Positions 23,652 through 32,063 of a stretch of 64,000 nt of DNA are shown here, one piece after another. The position numbers and the translations under genes were made by a program. A model generated the notes under the pieces. It did not search any database, had not been told where the DNA came from, and saw nothing but the letters and a program-made list of their open reading frames with translations. This DNA is from Bacillus sp. FJAT-22090 (GTDB taxonomy: Bacteria; Bacillota; Bacilli; Bacillales_A; Planococcaceae), in the NCBI RefSeq assembly GCF_001278755.1, contig NZ_CP012601.1, forward strand, positions 4,030,154-4,094,153, given 5' to 3'. Numbering within the stretch: the stretch's first letter is position 1; the number at the start of each line of letters is the position of its first letter.

Positions 23652-24563
23652 ATGAAACGTGCACGAATCATATACAACCCAACTTCTGGTCGTGAGCTCT
23701 TTAAAAAACACTTACCTGAAGTACTGGAAGCTCTAGAAATTGCAGGGTACGAAACGTCTTGTCATGCTACAACAGGTGAAGGAGATGCTATAGAAGCGGC
23801 AAAGAATGCAGTTCAAAGAGATTTTGATATAGTTATTGCTGCCGGTGGAGATGGAACGTTGAATGAGGTAGTTGCCGGAGTGAGTGAATTTGAAAATCGA
23901 CCTAAAATCGGACTAATTCCGATGGGAACAACAAACGATTTTGCGAGGGCAGTACATATTCCACGTGATATCCATAAAGCAGTGGACATTATTGTGAAAG
24001 GCGATACGATTCCAGTTGATGTAGGAATAGTAAATGGTCGCTATTTTATCAATATTGCAGGTGGTGGAAGGATTACAGAGCTTACCTATGAAGTTCCAAG
24101 TAAGCTAAAAACGATGCTAGGCCAGCTTGCATACTATTTAAAAGGGATAGAAATGCTACCTTCCATTAATGCTACAAAAGTAAAGATTGAATATGATGGG
24201 GAAGTTTTTGAAGATGAGGCAATGATGTTCTTGGTTGGCTTAACCAATTCTGTCGGTGGCTTTGAAAAACTCGCACCAAATTCAAGTATAAATGATGGAA
24301 AATTTACTTTGCTAATTTTAAAGAAATGTAATATGGCCGAGTTTATTCGCCTTGCTACTTTAGCAATTCGTGGGGAGCATTTAAATGATCCACTCGTTAT
24401 TTCAGAGAAAGCTACCCATATAACGGTTACATCTGAAGATAAAGTACTTCTTAATTTGGATGGGGAATATGGTGGCACTATTCCAGCGACCTTTAAAAAC
24501 TTATATAGACATGTAGAGGTTTTTGTGCCAATTGATGAAATACGTGAACAAGATAGACCTTAA
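23652..24563 (+). CDS. dagK: Diacylglycerol kinase DagK/DgkB
   Basis: 303-residue soluble lipid kinase. The N-terminal motif IYNPTSGRE and the catalytic glycine loop AAGGDGTLNEVVAG are present. It phosphorylates diacylglycerol released during lipoteichoic acid synthesis back to phosphatidic acid. This is YerQ in B. subtilis, where it also lies downstream of gatCAB. Own terminator follows. Functionally it would serve the LTA-synthase-type enzyme encoded at 34.3 kb. Confidence 0.95.
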   Translation: MKRARIIYNPTSGRELFKKHLPEVLEALEIAGYETSCHATTGEGDAIEAAKNAVQRDFDIVIAAGGDGTLNEVVAGVSEFENRPKIGLIPMGTTNDFARAVHIPRDIHKAVDIIVKGDTIPVDVGIVNGRYFINIAGGGRITELTYEVPSKLKTMLGQLAYYLKGIEMLPSINATKVKIEYDGEVFEDEAMMFLVGLTNSVGGFEKLAPNSSINDGKFTLLILKKCNMAEFIRLATLAIRGEHLNDPLVISEKATHITVTSEDKVLLNLDGEYGGTIPATFKNLYRHVEVFVPIDEIREQDRP

Positions 24564-24568
24564 AAATA

Positions 24569-24603
24569 AACCCAGCACTCTTTTTAGAGTATGCTGGGTT
24601 TTT
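24569..24603 (+). terminator. Terminator after dagK
   Basis: Stem AACCCAGC / GCTGGGTT with inner ACTC/GAGT pairing and a TTTTT tail. Confidence 0.85.
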
Positions 24604-24691
24604 ATTCTATTCACTTTAGTTATATTTCACCGGGAATAGGTTATAAATTAACTATGAGAGGGAATGGTATTGTATCGAAGGAGTGGAAGGC

Positions 24692-24787
24692 ATGTATAAA
24701 AAACAAGAAAAATATTTAATGTGGCTAGCTTTTGTTGTTGCTGGGATTATGATGCTGTCCATTATGGGTAGAATATTTGGAAGTTGA
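24692..24787 (+). CDS. 31-residue membrane microprotein ahead of cydA
   Basis: A complete small gene: AAGGAGTGGAAGGC, then ATG and 31 codons. The product has a charged start (MYKKQEKY) and one hydrophobic helix (about residues 9-27), ending GRIFGS. It ends 13 bp before cydA, whose ribosome binding site overlaps the stop region, so it is probably co-transcribed with the oxidase. I do not recognise the family. A role as an extra small oxidase subunit or assembly peptide is inferred from position and topology only. Confidence 0.6.
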   Translation: MYKKQEKYLMWLAFVVAGIMMLSIMGRIFGS

Positions 24788-24800
24788 GGAGGTTTAATAG

Positions 24801-26147
24801 ATGGGAAATGAAGAAGCAGTATTTTTTAGTCGCGTATTAACCGAATTAACCTTATCTTTTCATATTATTTATGCAACCATCGGTGTAGGTGTACCTTTAA
24901 TGATTATGATTGCCCAGTGGGTGGGTATTAAGAAAAATGATGAACATTACATATTACTGGCAAGACGTTGGGCTAGAGGGTTTGTCATTACTGTTGCAGT
25001 TGGAGTAGTAACTGGAACAGCCATTGGCATGCAGCTTTCTTTACTTTGGCCCAACTTTATGGAGCTTGCAGGTCATATTATTGCACTTCCATTATTTATG
25101 GAGACTTTTGCTTTCTTTTTTGAAGCGATTTTCCTCGGAATTTATTTATACACATGGGACCGATTTGAGAATCAAAAGAAGCATTTATTATTACTAATTC
25201 CTGTTGCAATCGGTGCATCTGCTTCCGCTGTGTTTATTACAATTGTAAATGCATTTATGAATGCACCACAGGGATTTGATGTAGTGGACGGCGAGTTAGT
25301 GAATATTAGCCCACTTTTAGCGATGTTCAACCCTGCGATGCCTACAAAAGTTGCGCATGTGGTCGTAACTGCCTATATGACTGCTGCCTTTGTTTTGGCA
25401 GCAATAGCAGCTTTCCGTTTACTAAAAGGTTCAAATCATATTTATCATAAAAAAGCATTGTATTTAACGATGAAAGTAGGACTTATTTTTGCAATAGCTA
25501 CTGCCATTATCGGTGACTTTTCTGGAAAGTATTTAGCTGAATACCAACCTGAAAAATTAGCAGCGGCTGAATGGCATTTTGAAACAGAAGAAAATGCTCC
25601 TTTAATCTTGTACGGTGTTATGGATGACGGCGAAGTGAAATACGCCATTAAGATCCCTTTTGCTTTAAGTATTCTTGCACATGGCAATCCGACGTCAGAA
25701 GTAATCGGTTTGGACCAATTTCCAGAAGACGAAATACCACCCTTATATATTCATTATTTGTTTGACTTAATGGTGACGATAGGAATGGGAATGGTCGCTC
25801 TATCAGGATTGTATTGGCTAGGAAAGCGTCTAAAATGGACATTCGTCGATTCGAGGTTCTATCGTTGGTTAATTGTTTTAGGAGGGCCGGCATCGATAAT
25901 TGCAATAGAAGCAGGTTGGTGGTTAGCGGAAGTAGGAAGACAACCTTGGATACTAAGAGGAATCATGCGAGTAGAAGATGCAGCTACAACAAGTGCACAT
26001 GTAGATACGATGTTAGTTTTATTTGCGGGATTATACATTGTTCTTGGAATCGGAAGTGTTGTAGTTCTTACTCGCATGTTTAGAAAAAATCCAGTGGAAC
26101 AAGAGCTAGAGGATCGACATGCTGAAAGAGGCGGTGATATTTCATGA
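24801..26147 (+). CDS. cydA: Cytochrome bd-type quinol oxidase subunit I
   Basis: 448 residues, multi-pass membrane protein that carries the haem groups and quinol site. Visible features: the N-terminal His in LTLSFHIIYATIGVG, the KVAHVVVTAYM His region, and GRQPW in the AEVGRQPWILRG segment. The short length indicates a short Q-loop as in Bacillales YthA/CbdA-type oxidases. The ribosome binding site is TGAGGAGG. The stop overlaps cydB by four bases (ATGA). Confidence 0.95.
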   Translation: MGNEEAVFFSRVLTELTLSFHIIYATIGVGVPLMIMIAQWVGIKKNDEHYILLARRWARGFVITVAVGVVTGTAIGMQLSLLWPNFMELAGHIIALPLFMETFAFFFEAIFLGIYLYTWDRFENQKKHLLLLIPVAIGASASAVFITIVNAFMNAPQGFDVVDGELVNISPLLAMFNPAMPTKVAHVVVTAYMTAAFVLAAIAAFRLLKGSNHIYHKKALYLTMKVGLIFAIATAIIGDFSGKYLAEYQPEKLAAAEWHFETEENAPLILYGVMDDGEVKYAIKIPFALSILAHGNPTSEVIGLDQFPEDEIPPLYIHYLFDLMVTIGMGMVALSGLYWLGKRLKWTFVDSRFYRWLIVLGGPASIIAIEAGWWLAEVGRQPWILRGIMRVEDAATTSAHVDTMLVLFAGLYIVLGIGSVVVLTRMFRKNPVEQELEDRHAERGGDIS

Positions 26148-27169
26148 CATTAGAAATCATCGGGATTACGGTATTATGGACGTTTTTATTTGGGTACTTG
26201 ATTGTAGCCTCCATTGACTTTGGCGCTGGATTTTTTAATGCATATAGCTTATTAACGGGAAGACAGCATATTTTAACGAATGTTATTCAGCGTTATTTAT
26301 CACCTGTTTGGGAAGTAACAAATGTGTTTCTCGTATTCTTCTTTGTAGGGATCATTGGATTTTTTCCAAAAACAGCATTTTACTATGGAACGACTTTACT
26401 AGTACCAGCCAGTATTGCGCTCATTTTATTAGCAATTAGGGGATCGTATTATGCTTTTGAGACATATGGCTCTAGAGGACATAAGGGATACTCATTTATG
26501 TACGGGTTGGCAGGATTATTTATTCCGGCAGCGTTGTCCATTGTGCTGACGATATCTGAAGGCGGATTTATCTCGATGGTAAACGATGCTCCAGTGCTAG
26601 ATTATTATGCTTTATTTACGAGTCCGTTAACTTGGTCAATTGTGGTGCTTAGTTTGTCTGCAGTTCTATATATATCAGCTGTTTTCTTAACTTGGTATGC
26701 AAACAAAGCAGGAGATCGGGAAGCAACAAAACTAATGCGTAAATATGCACTAGTTTGGGCATTTCCAACTATTATAACTGCGCTTGGGATTATGGTAGAA
26801 CTACGAACACATAACCCAGAACACTATTCTAATTTGCTTGAAATTTGGTGGGCATTCGGTTTATCATTTCTTTTATTTATAGGAACCGTTTGGTTATTAG
26901 TCAAAAAACAGAATTACGGGATGGCATTTTGGTTATTAGGAGGCCAATTTCTTATTGCCTTCTTTGCATATGGATTTGCACATCGTCCCTATTTGTTATA
27001 TCCATACTTAACGATTTATGATAGTTTTACGAATGAAGCCATGGCAATATCGTTAATTATTGCATTCATATTAGGGCTTGCACTGCTAATTCCATCTCTG
27101 TATTTATTATTACGTCTATTCTTGTTCAATAAAGAGTACGTTCGTGGTAAAAAAGACAATCACGCATAA
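26144..27169 (+). CDS. cydB: Cytochrome bd-type quinol oxidase subunit II
   Basis: 341 residues, a highly hydrophobic subunit II partner of CydA. It opens MTLEIIGITVLWTFLFGYLI and keeps the DFGAGFF segment typical of the family. It is coupled to cydA by an ATGA overlap and followed 12 bp later by a cydS-like gene. The oxidase would use quinol to reduce oxygen at low oxygen tension or under respiratory stress. Confidence 0.95.
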   Translation: MTLEIIGITVLWTFLFGYLIVASIDFGAGFFNAYSLLTGRQHILTNVIQRYLSPVWEVTNVFLVFFFVGIIGFFPKTAFYYGTTLLVPASIALILLAIRGSYYAFETYGSRGHKGYSFMYGLAGLFIPAALSIVLTISEGGFISMVNDAPVLDYYALFTSPLTWSIVVLSLSAVLYISAVFLTWYANKAGDREATKLMRKYALVWAFPTIITALGIMVELRTHNPEHYSNLLEIWWAFGLSFLLFIGTVWLLVKKQNYGMAFWLLGGQFLIAFFAYGFAHRPYLLYPYLTIYDSFTNEAMAISLIIAFILGLALLIPSLYLLLRLFLFNKEYVRGKKDNHA

Positions 27170-27181
27170 GGAGGAGTTCAC

Positions 27182-27289
27182 ATGTCTGACTTTCTTATTT
27201 TTTATGCACCATTTATAGTACTGATTGGAGCAATTGTTGTAGCATTTTGGGCTGCTTCTAAAGATGGAGCAGTCTCTGACGAGAAGTAG
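27182..27289 (+). CDS. cydS: Cytochrome bd oxidase small subunit CydS
   Basis: A 35-codon gene preceded by AAGGAGGAG. The product MSDFLIFYAPFIVLIGAI... is a single transmembrane helix followed by an acidic tail. This is the pattern of CydS, the small third subunit seen in the Geobacillus bd oxidase structure and usually encoded right after cydB. Size and position agree. It is too short for routine gene calling. Confidence 0.85.
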   Translation: MSDFLIFYAPFIVLIGAIVVAFWAASKDGAVSDEK

Positions 27290-27347
27290 AAGAACCCAAA
27301 AGTAGGCGAGTCACTTCCATTTGCTCCAATAATCCATTGATAAAACC

Positions 27348-27375
27348 AAAGAACCCATATTGATGGGTTCTTTTT
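27348..27375 (+). terminator. Terminator of the cyd operon
   Basis: Stem AAAGAACCCAT / ATGGGTTCTTT with a short loop and T-rich 3' side. Confidence 0.85.
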
Positions 27376-27441
27376 CTTGAGAGCAGAAAATTTTCAATAT
27401 GTTAAAATAAGAATAGCAATAAAATGAAGGGCGGAAATAAA

Positions 27442-28146
27442 ATGAAATACGATGTATTACTATTTGACTTGGATGATACGCTATTAGACTTTGGGATGAC
27501 CGAAGAGAATGCATTTAAATTTTTGTTTGAGGAATATGGATTCCCAAATGGGTTAAATGATTATCTTGCAAGTTACAAAGCCATTAGTAAAGTATTATGG
27601 GAAGACTTGGAGCATGGTCGTACGACTCTTGCAGAACTTAAAGTGGAGAGATTTAAACGTTTATTTATAGAGCATACGCTTGATATAGATCCAGCAGATT
27701 TTGGTCAGAAGTATATAGAAAGTTTAGGGAAAGAAATTCACATGATTGACGGAGTCGAGGAAATGTTTGCGAGCTTAACCGACTGTAGATTTGCGTTACT
27801 TACAAATGGTTTTAAAGATGCACAGCATGCAAGGGTTAGTGGTTCATCGCTAAAAGATTTATTTGAAGCCGTTATTACTTCAGAAGAAACGGGTTTTCAA
27901 AAGCCTCAAAAAGAAATTTTTGAATATACGCTAGACAAACTCCAAATTTCTGATCCTTCAAGTGTTTTGATGATTGGGGATTCGCTGACTTCCGATATTC
28001 AAGGTGGGAATAATTTTGGAATTGATACTTGCTGGTTTAATCCAAAGAGAAAGCAGAATGCAACAGACATTAAGCCGACCTTTGAAATCAATTCTTGGTC
28101 AGAGCTCGCATATATAGTAAACAAGCAAGTAATGGAAGTAAAATAA
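27442..28146 (+). CDS. yfnB: HAD-family non-canonical pyrimidine nucleotidase (YjjG/YfnB type)
   Basis: 234 residues from ATG 27442. An in-frame ATG at 27424 is less likely because GGGCGG sits between the two. The HAD nucleophile motif LLFDLDDTLLDFG, the ALLTNGF motif II, a Lys before EIF, and IGDSLTSDIQGG are all present. YjjG-type enzymes dephosphorylate unusual nucleoside monophosphates and help cleanse nucleotide pools. Single-gene unit with terminator. Confidence 0.88.
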   Translation: MKYDVLLFDLDDTLLDFGMTEENAFKFLFEEYGFPNGLNDYLASYKAISKVLWEDLEHGRTTLAELKVERFKRLFIEHTLDIDPADFGQKYIESLGKEIHMIDGVEEMFASLTDCRFALLTNGFKDAQHARVSGSSLKDLFEAVITSEETGFQKPQKEIFEYTLDKLQISDPSSVLMIGDSLTSDIQGGNNFGIDTCWFNPKRKQNATDIKPTFEINSWSELAYIVNKQVMEVK

Positions 28147-28151
28147 TGCAA

Positions 28152-28180
28152 AAGAGCCTCCACATAGAGGTTCTTTTTTT
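28152..28180 (+). terminator. Terminator after the HAD nucleotidase gene
   Basis: Stem AAGAGCCTC / GAGGTTCTT with a six-base loop and a long T run. Confidence 0.88.
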
Positions 28181-28190
28181 ACGGGATAGG

Positions 28191-28292
28191 GCTTAGTTGG
28201 AAAAATAGAGGTTTTAGTTGGAAATTCAAAGCATTTAGTTGGAAAAATTCGTTGATTAGTTGGAAAAACAGGAGCTTTAGTTGGAAAAGTAC
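28191..28292. repeat. Phased array of five TTAGTTGGAAA units, exact 21-bp period
   Basis: The GG of each TAGTTGGAAA core lies at 28199, 28220, 28241, 28262 and 28283, exactly 21 bp apart. The ten or so bases between cores vary. The array fills the space between a terminator and the rlmCD promoter, like the CCGATTA array at 22.8 kb, but with a different core sequence. On the minus strand it could be read as heptads of FQLxxxF, but there is no ribosome binding site. Confidence 0.85.
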
Positions 28293-28320
28293 CTTATGTA
28301 CTGAAAACCATTGTTCCTGA

Positions 28321-28329
28321 TGGTATAAT
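28321..28329 (+). promoter_or_regulatory. Extended -10 promoter of rlmCD
   Basis: TGGTATAAT (extended -10), with CTGAAA 17 bp upstream as a weak -35, directly after the 21-bp array and 32 bp before the GTG start. Confidence 0.55.
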
Positions 28330-28360
28330 AAATCAATCAAAACTAGAACGGAGAAATAAA

Positions 28361-29722
28361 GTGAATACACCAGTAACAAAAAATGATCGTCTCACAGTTC
28401 ATATAGAAGATTTAACACATGATGGAGCAGGAGTTGCTAAAGTTGATGGATATCCACTGTTTATACAAGGTGGCTTACCAAACGAAACGGCAGAAATTCA
28501 TGTGCTAAAAACATTAAAAAACTACGGCTTCGCTAAATTAATCAATGTCGTAGAGACATCTCCTTTTCGAGTAGATGCACCATGTCCAGTATTTGGCGAG
28601 TGTGGTGGCTGTCAATTACAGCATTTATCCTATGAGGGTCAGCTTGCATGGAAAGAAAACATGGTCCGAAATGTCATGAAGCGTATTGGGAAAATAGATG
28701 CTCCTGTTCTTCCGGTAAAAGGTATGGAGAAGCCGTGGGAATATCGCAATAAATCCCAAATACCTTTTGCGTTAGAAGATGGACAAGTACTCTCCGGTTT
28801 TTATCAATCGAAATCTCATCGTATTGCAGATACGAATACTTGTTTAATTCAATCGGATGAAGCAGATCGATTAATGCGTGAGGTAAAAGAGAACGCATTA
28901 CAATTGGATTTAATCCCATATAATGAAGATACGAAGAAAGGTCAGTTACGCCATCTTGTTGTTAGAAAAGGTAGAGCAACAGGGGAAGTAATGGTTGTTT
29001 TAGTTACGAGACATCCAAAACTCTCTAAAAAAAATGCAATCATTGAGTTAATTCGTAAGGTGGAGCCGAATGTTACGTCAATTGTTCATAACGTGAACAA
29101 ACGTAATACAAACGTTATTTTCGGTGATGAAACAATTACTCTGTGGGGTAAACCGGTTATTGAAGATTTAATCGGTAATGTACGTTTTGAAATATCTGCA
29201 CGATCCTTTTATCAGGTAAATCCTGAACAAACCGAAGTTCTTTATAAACAAGCGCTCGACTATGCACAGCTATTGGGTGATGAAACAGTAATTGATGCTT
29301 ATTGTGGAATCGGAACAATCTCTTTATTTCTAGCACAAAAAGCAAAACAAGTTTTAGGGGTAGAAATCGTCCCACAAGCAATTGAAGATGCTAAAAGAAA
29401 TGCTGAGTTGAACGGCTTCACTAACACATATTTCGAGGCAGGGCCTGCAGAAGTAATCATTCCAAAATGGTACAAAGAAGGTAAAACTGCAGACGTATTA
29501 GTAGTCGATCCACCTAGAAAAGGCTGTGACGAAGCACTGCTCAACACGATAATTGAACAGAGACCGAAGAGAGTCGTTTATGTATCTTGTAACCCAGCGA
29601 CGCTTGCCCGTGATCTGCGTATTTTAGAAGATGGTGGCTATAAAACAAAAGAAATTCAGCCAGTAGACATGTTTCCACAGACAACACACTGTGAGGCGGT
29701 TGCTTGGTTGGAGTTGGTTTAA
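28361..29722 (+). CDS. rlmCD: 23S rRNA (uracil-5-)-methyltransferase RlmCD
   Basis: 453 residues from GTG 28361 after ACGGAG. An N-terminal TRAM domain (about residues 5-62) is followed by iron-sulfur cysteines ([15 protein letters not shown]), SAM motif [14 protein letters not shown], and catalytic Cys in [15 protein letters not shown]. The end reads [14 protein letters not shown]. In B. subtilis the orthologue YefA methylates U747 and U1939. Similar tail sequences, without the rest of the gene, recur in nearby intergenic DNA. Confidence 0.95.
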   Translation: MNTPVTKNDRLTVHIEDLTHDGAGVAKVDGYPLFIQGGLPNETAEIHVLKTLKNYGFAKLINVVETSPFRVDAPCPVFGECGGCQLQHLSYEGQLAWKENMVRNVMKRIGKIDAPVLPVKGMEKPWEYRNKSQIPFALEDGQVLSGFYQSKSHRIADTNTCLIQSDEADRLMREVKENALQLDLIPYNEDTKKGQLRHLVVRKGRATGEVMVVLVTRHPKLSKKNAIIELIRKVEPNVTSIVHNVNKRNTNVIFGDETITLWGKPVIEDLIGNVRFEISARSFYQVNPEQTEVLYKQALDYAQLLGDETVIDAYCGIGTISLFLAQKAKQVLGVEIVPQAIEDAKRNAELNGFTNTYFEAGPAEVIIPKWYKEGKTADVLVVDPPRKGCDEALLNTIIEQRPKRVVYVSCNPATLARDLRILEDGGYKTKEIQPVDMFPQTTHCEAVAWLELV

Positions 29723-29736
29723 TTTAAAATGAATAT

Positions 29737-29790
29737 AAAAAGCAGATGGTTTAGAAGTACGATAATGTATTTCTAAATAATCTGCTTTTA
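29737..29790 (+). terminator. Terminator after rlmCD
   Basis: Long imperfect hairpin: AAAAGCAGAT / ATCTGCTTTT with an inner TTTAGAA / TTCTAAA stem, ending in a short T run. Confidence 0.7.
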
Positions 29791-30043
29791 CATTTTCCAT
29801 ATAAATCAAGCTAATATTGTAGGAGAAAATTTGTTAAAAGTATAAAATGACATTGTGTGAAGATAAATTAATAAAGCTAGGTTATACTTTAAAAATGATT
29901 TAATACCTTTAACTCGAATGTCCACAGATATTCCTAACTCTATTAGGTACTGGTGGACTTAATCTATTAATTATTACACATGGCATAAGTGTTAAAGAAA
30001 TTGAAACACTATGTAACCATAATGAGAGGATTTGAATTTAAAT
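29791..30043. other. AT-rich gap before dus with a possible gene-end remnant
   Basis: After the rlmCD terminator there is no convincing gene. A plus-strand frame just before dus ends at TGA 30033-30035 and includes LLIITHGISVKEIETL, which reads like the His-containing strand of a histidine-phosphatase-type protein, but it has no start and no other motif. The dus ribosome binding site GAGAGGA lies at 30024-30030. Confidence 0.25.
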
Positions 30044-31006
30044 ATGACAGAAAATTTTTGGGAGGATTTACCGAAACCATTTTTTGTACTTGCACCAATG
30101 GAAGATGTGACAGATGTTGTTTTTCGTCACGTAGTAAGTGAAGCCGGTCGACCGGATGTATTTTTCACCGAGTTTACAAACTCGGATAGCTATTGTCATC
30201 CAGAAGGAATGAAAAGTGTGCGTGGCCGTTTGATTTTTACAGAAGATGAACAGCCAATGGTGGCACATATTTGGGGAGATAATCCCGAATATTTCCGTCA
30301 AATGAGTATTGGCATGGCAGAGCTAGGATTTAAAGGCATCGATATTAATATGGGCTGCCCTGTACCGAATGTGGCATCGAGAGGGAAGGGTAGTGGCCTT
30401 ATTCTGCGTCCAGACGTTTCGGCAGAACTTATTCAAGCAGCAAAAGCGGGCGGACTGCCTGTCAGCGTGAAAACACGACTTGGCTATAACGATGTAAATG
30501 AGTGGGAGGAGTGGCTAACGCATATTTTAAAACAGGATATTGCGAACCTTTCTATACATTTACGTACAAGAAAGGAAATGAGCCAAGTAGATGCGCATTG
30601 GGAGCTAATTCCGGAAATCAAAAAATTACGTGACCGTATCGCACCAAATACACTACTAACAATCAATGGAGACATTCCTGACCGTCAAACTGGGCTGCAG
30701 CTTGCTGAACAATATGGTATTGATGGCGTTATGATCGGGCGAGGTATTTTTAAAAATCCTTTTGCTTTTGAAAAAGAGCCAAAAGAGCATAGCAGTAAAG
30801 AGTACCTTGATCTTTTAAGACTGCAACTTGATCTTCAAGATCAATATGCGGAAGCTCTACCACGTTCAATAACAGGGCTTCATCGCTTTTTCAAAATTTA
30901 TGTCAAAGGATTCCGTGGAGCTGGTGAATTGAGAAATCAATTGATGAGCACGAAATCAACAGATGAAGTGCGTGCATTGCTTGATAACTTTGAAAAAGAA
31001 TGTTGA
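30044..31006 (+). CDS. dus: tRNA-dihydrouridine synthase
   Basis: 320 residues from ATG 30044; a TTG at 30032 is too close to the ribosome binding site. FMN-dependent TIM barrel: LAPMEDVTD at the N-terminus, the catalytic Cys in [29 protein letters not shown] (usually H-R-T/K), and GDI...DGVMIGRG for FMN phosphate. It reduces specific uridines in tRNA. No terminator follows; the sequence runs into a scarred 1-kb region. Which Dus subgroup it belongs to is not clear. Confidence 0.92.
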   Translation: MTENFWEDLPKPFFVLAPMEDVTDVVFRHVVSEAGRPDVFFTEFTNSDSYCHPEGMKSVRGRLIFTEDEQPMVAHIWGDNPEYFRQMSIGMAELGFKGIDINMGCPVPNVASRGKGSGLILRPDVSAELIQAAKAGGLPVSVKTRLGYNDVNEWEEWLTHILKQDIANLSIHLRTRKEMSQVDAHWELIPEIKKLRDRIAPNTLLTINGDIPDRQTGLQLAEQYGIDGVMIGRGIFKNPFAFEKEPKEHSSKEYLDLLRLQLDLQDQYAEALPRSITGLHRFFKIYVKGFRGAGELRNQLMSTKSTDEVRALLDNFEKEC

Positions 31007-31089
31007 TGGGACGGGGACAGTGAAATGATGTAACTCTCAAAAAGTTAGAGAAAAAATGAATCCCATCAATTCATGTGTACTTATTTTAT

Positions 31090-31185
31090 TCAATTTCAAG
31101 TTCCTTTGCTGCCGGCAACCTTTGTTATTGTTTGATTCGTAGCTTTGCGTTCCTACCTTCAAAAAGGTTACGTTTTACTTACTTT
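31090..31185 (-). ncRNA. Riboswitch-like sequence resembling the c-di-GMP-I (GEMM) aptamer
   Basis: Read on the minus strand, a small hairpin ACCTTTTTGAAGGT is followed by AGGAACGCAAAGCTACGAATC and, about 25 bases on, AGGTTGCCGGC. The hairpin followed by GGnACGCAAAGCnnC and a 3' GGTTGCC arm are the hallmarks of GEMM. The 5' CGTAACC can pair with the 3' GGTTGCC. The 3' half fits the consensus less well. No gene follows it on the minus strand; it points into the end of dus. Confidence 0.4.
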
Positions 31186-31246
31186 TGTTTTAGTTTAATC
31201 AAGTCTGTTTTCTGAAAGAAAAAGGTCTTAAAAAATGTACTAAACC

Positions 31247-31277
31247 CACCAGCACCCTTGTGTTGTCACATACACTC
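31247..31277. repeat. Intergenic repeat, copy 1 (31 bp)
   Basis: 28 of 31 bases match 44351-44381. Similarity continues more weakly for about 20 bases. The core is CAGCACCCTTGTGTTG. Confidence 0.7.
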
Positions 31278-31323
31278 AACACATGTGGAGTGCGTTTCAC
31301 AGTTAATTTTCAAAAATGATTAA
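31267..31323 (+). pseudogene. Relic of a RumA/RlmCD-type methyltransferase 3' end
   Basis: In one plus-strand frame the sequence reads HIHSTHVECVSQLIFKND and stops at TAA 31321-31323. THVEC near the C-terminus is the signature of RumA-family methyltransferases. No body of such a gene precedes it. The identification is from a short peptide only. Confidence 0.4.
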
Positions 31324-32063
31324 GGGGGATTTACCCCCTCAACCTTTGCAAAAATCCCCAGTTTTGAGCGTACTGCACAAAAAGGGAAAACGGTAATTAT
31401 TTTACGTTATTCTATTTGAATTTAGCGACATAACACTACATTGATAAGTAATCAGTTTAGTATTTGCTTCCTTTTAGTTCTATAAAACTTCTTCAATTGG
31501 TACCATTCCTAACTGGAAGGGTACTTTTTTTGAAGGATTTTCCGTAATAATATCGAATAATTACCATAAGGTGAGTGATTGTGAAAACAATTACGATTGG
31601 ACAATATTTAACCGAGTTCATAAGCTTCACTCACACTAGTTCACGTTTCTGTGTCAATGCTCCTAAACATCATGGCTCAGTATTTAATGACTTTAAGAAT
31701 AAGAAAATAGAAATTACCAATTATTTCATTCATAGGAGTTATCAAATGAAAATGCATGCTGTGTTTGATCAAACTAATTGTTATCTGTAATTATTAACCC
31801 GCGAGTGGGACCCATTTGCCTTATGAAAACTACAAATCTATTTAGAATTTTCTTGACTCTTGCTACCCCTGAAGTAAACATTAAGTTACAGCATGCAGCT
31901 GCATACCCCAACGATAAAGGGTCTTAATAAGACCAACAACAATATTGGGTCAGTTTGGCTCTTGTACCAGCCTAAGCTGTCCCAATAGACGTCCGCAACC
32001 GCATTTGAAAAGTCTGAAGAATTAAACGTTAGACGCACACAAAGAAGAGGAGTTGAGTAAGTT
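31324..32063. other. Scar region without a convincing gene
   Basis: Holds a 71-codon frame at 31575-31790 that I do not trust as a gene, a MerR-like spaced promoter motif (TTGACT with CCCCTGAAGT, 31854-31876), and a shift toward higher GC from about 31960 up to the foreign pepE gene. The sequence ATTAAACGTTAGACGCAC at 32024-32041 resembles one side of an integron attC site, but the partner side is absent. Confidence 0.3.

Noticed and set aside
28179-28379. Minus-strand frame with FQL heptads across the 21-bp array
   Set aside because: No ribosome binding site and it overlaps the rlmCD start. The heptad pattern follows automatically from a 21-bp period.
31575-31790. 71-codon frame starting GTG, with AAGGTG upstream
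   Set aside because: No family resemblance, composition is unremarkable for chance frames, and it lies in a scarred region. A real gene cannot be excluded but is not supported.
31854-31890. MerR-type promoter (TTGACT, long spacer, CCCCTGAAGT dyad)
   Set aside because: The dyad is poor and there is neither a merR-type gene nor a regulated gene beside it.
32024-32041. attC-like core ATTAAACGTTAGACGCAC before pepE
   Set aside because: The GTTRRRY side is present, but no RYYYAAC partner with L boxes at proper distance and no attC after pepE. An integron cassette is not supported.
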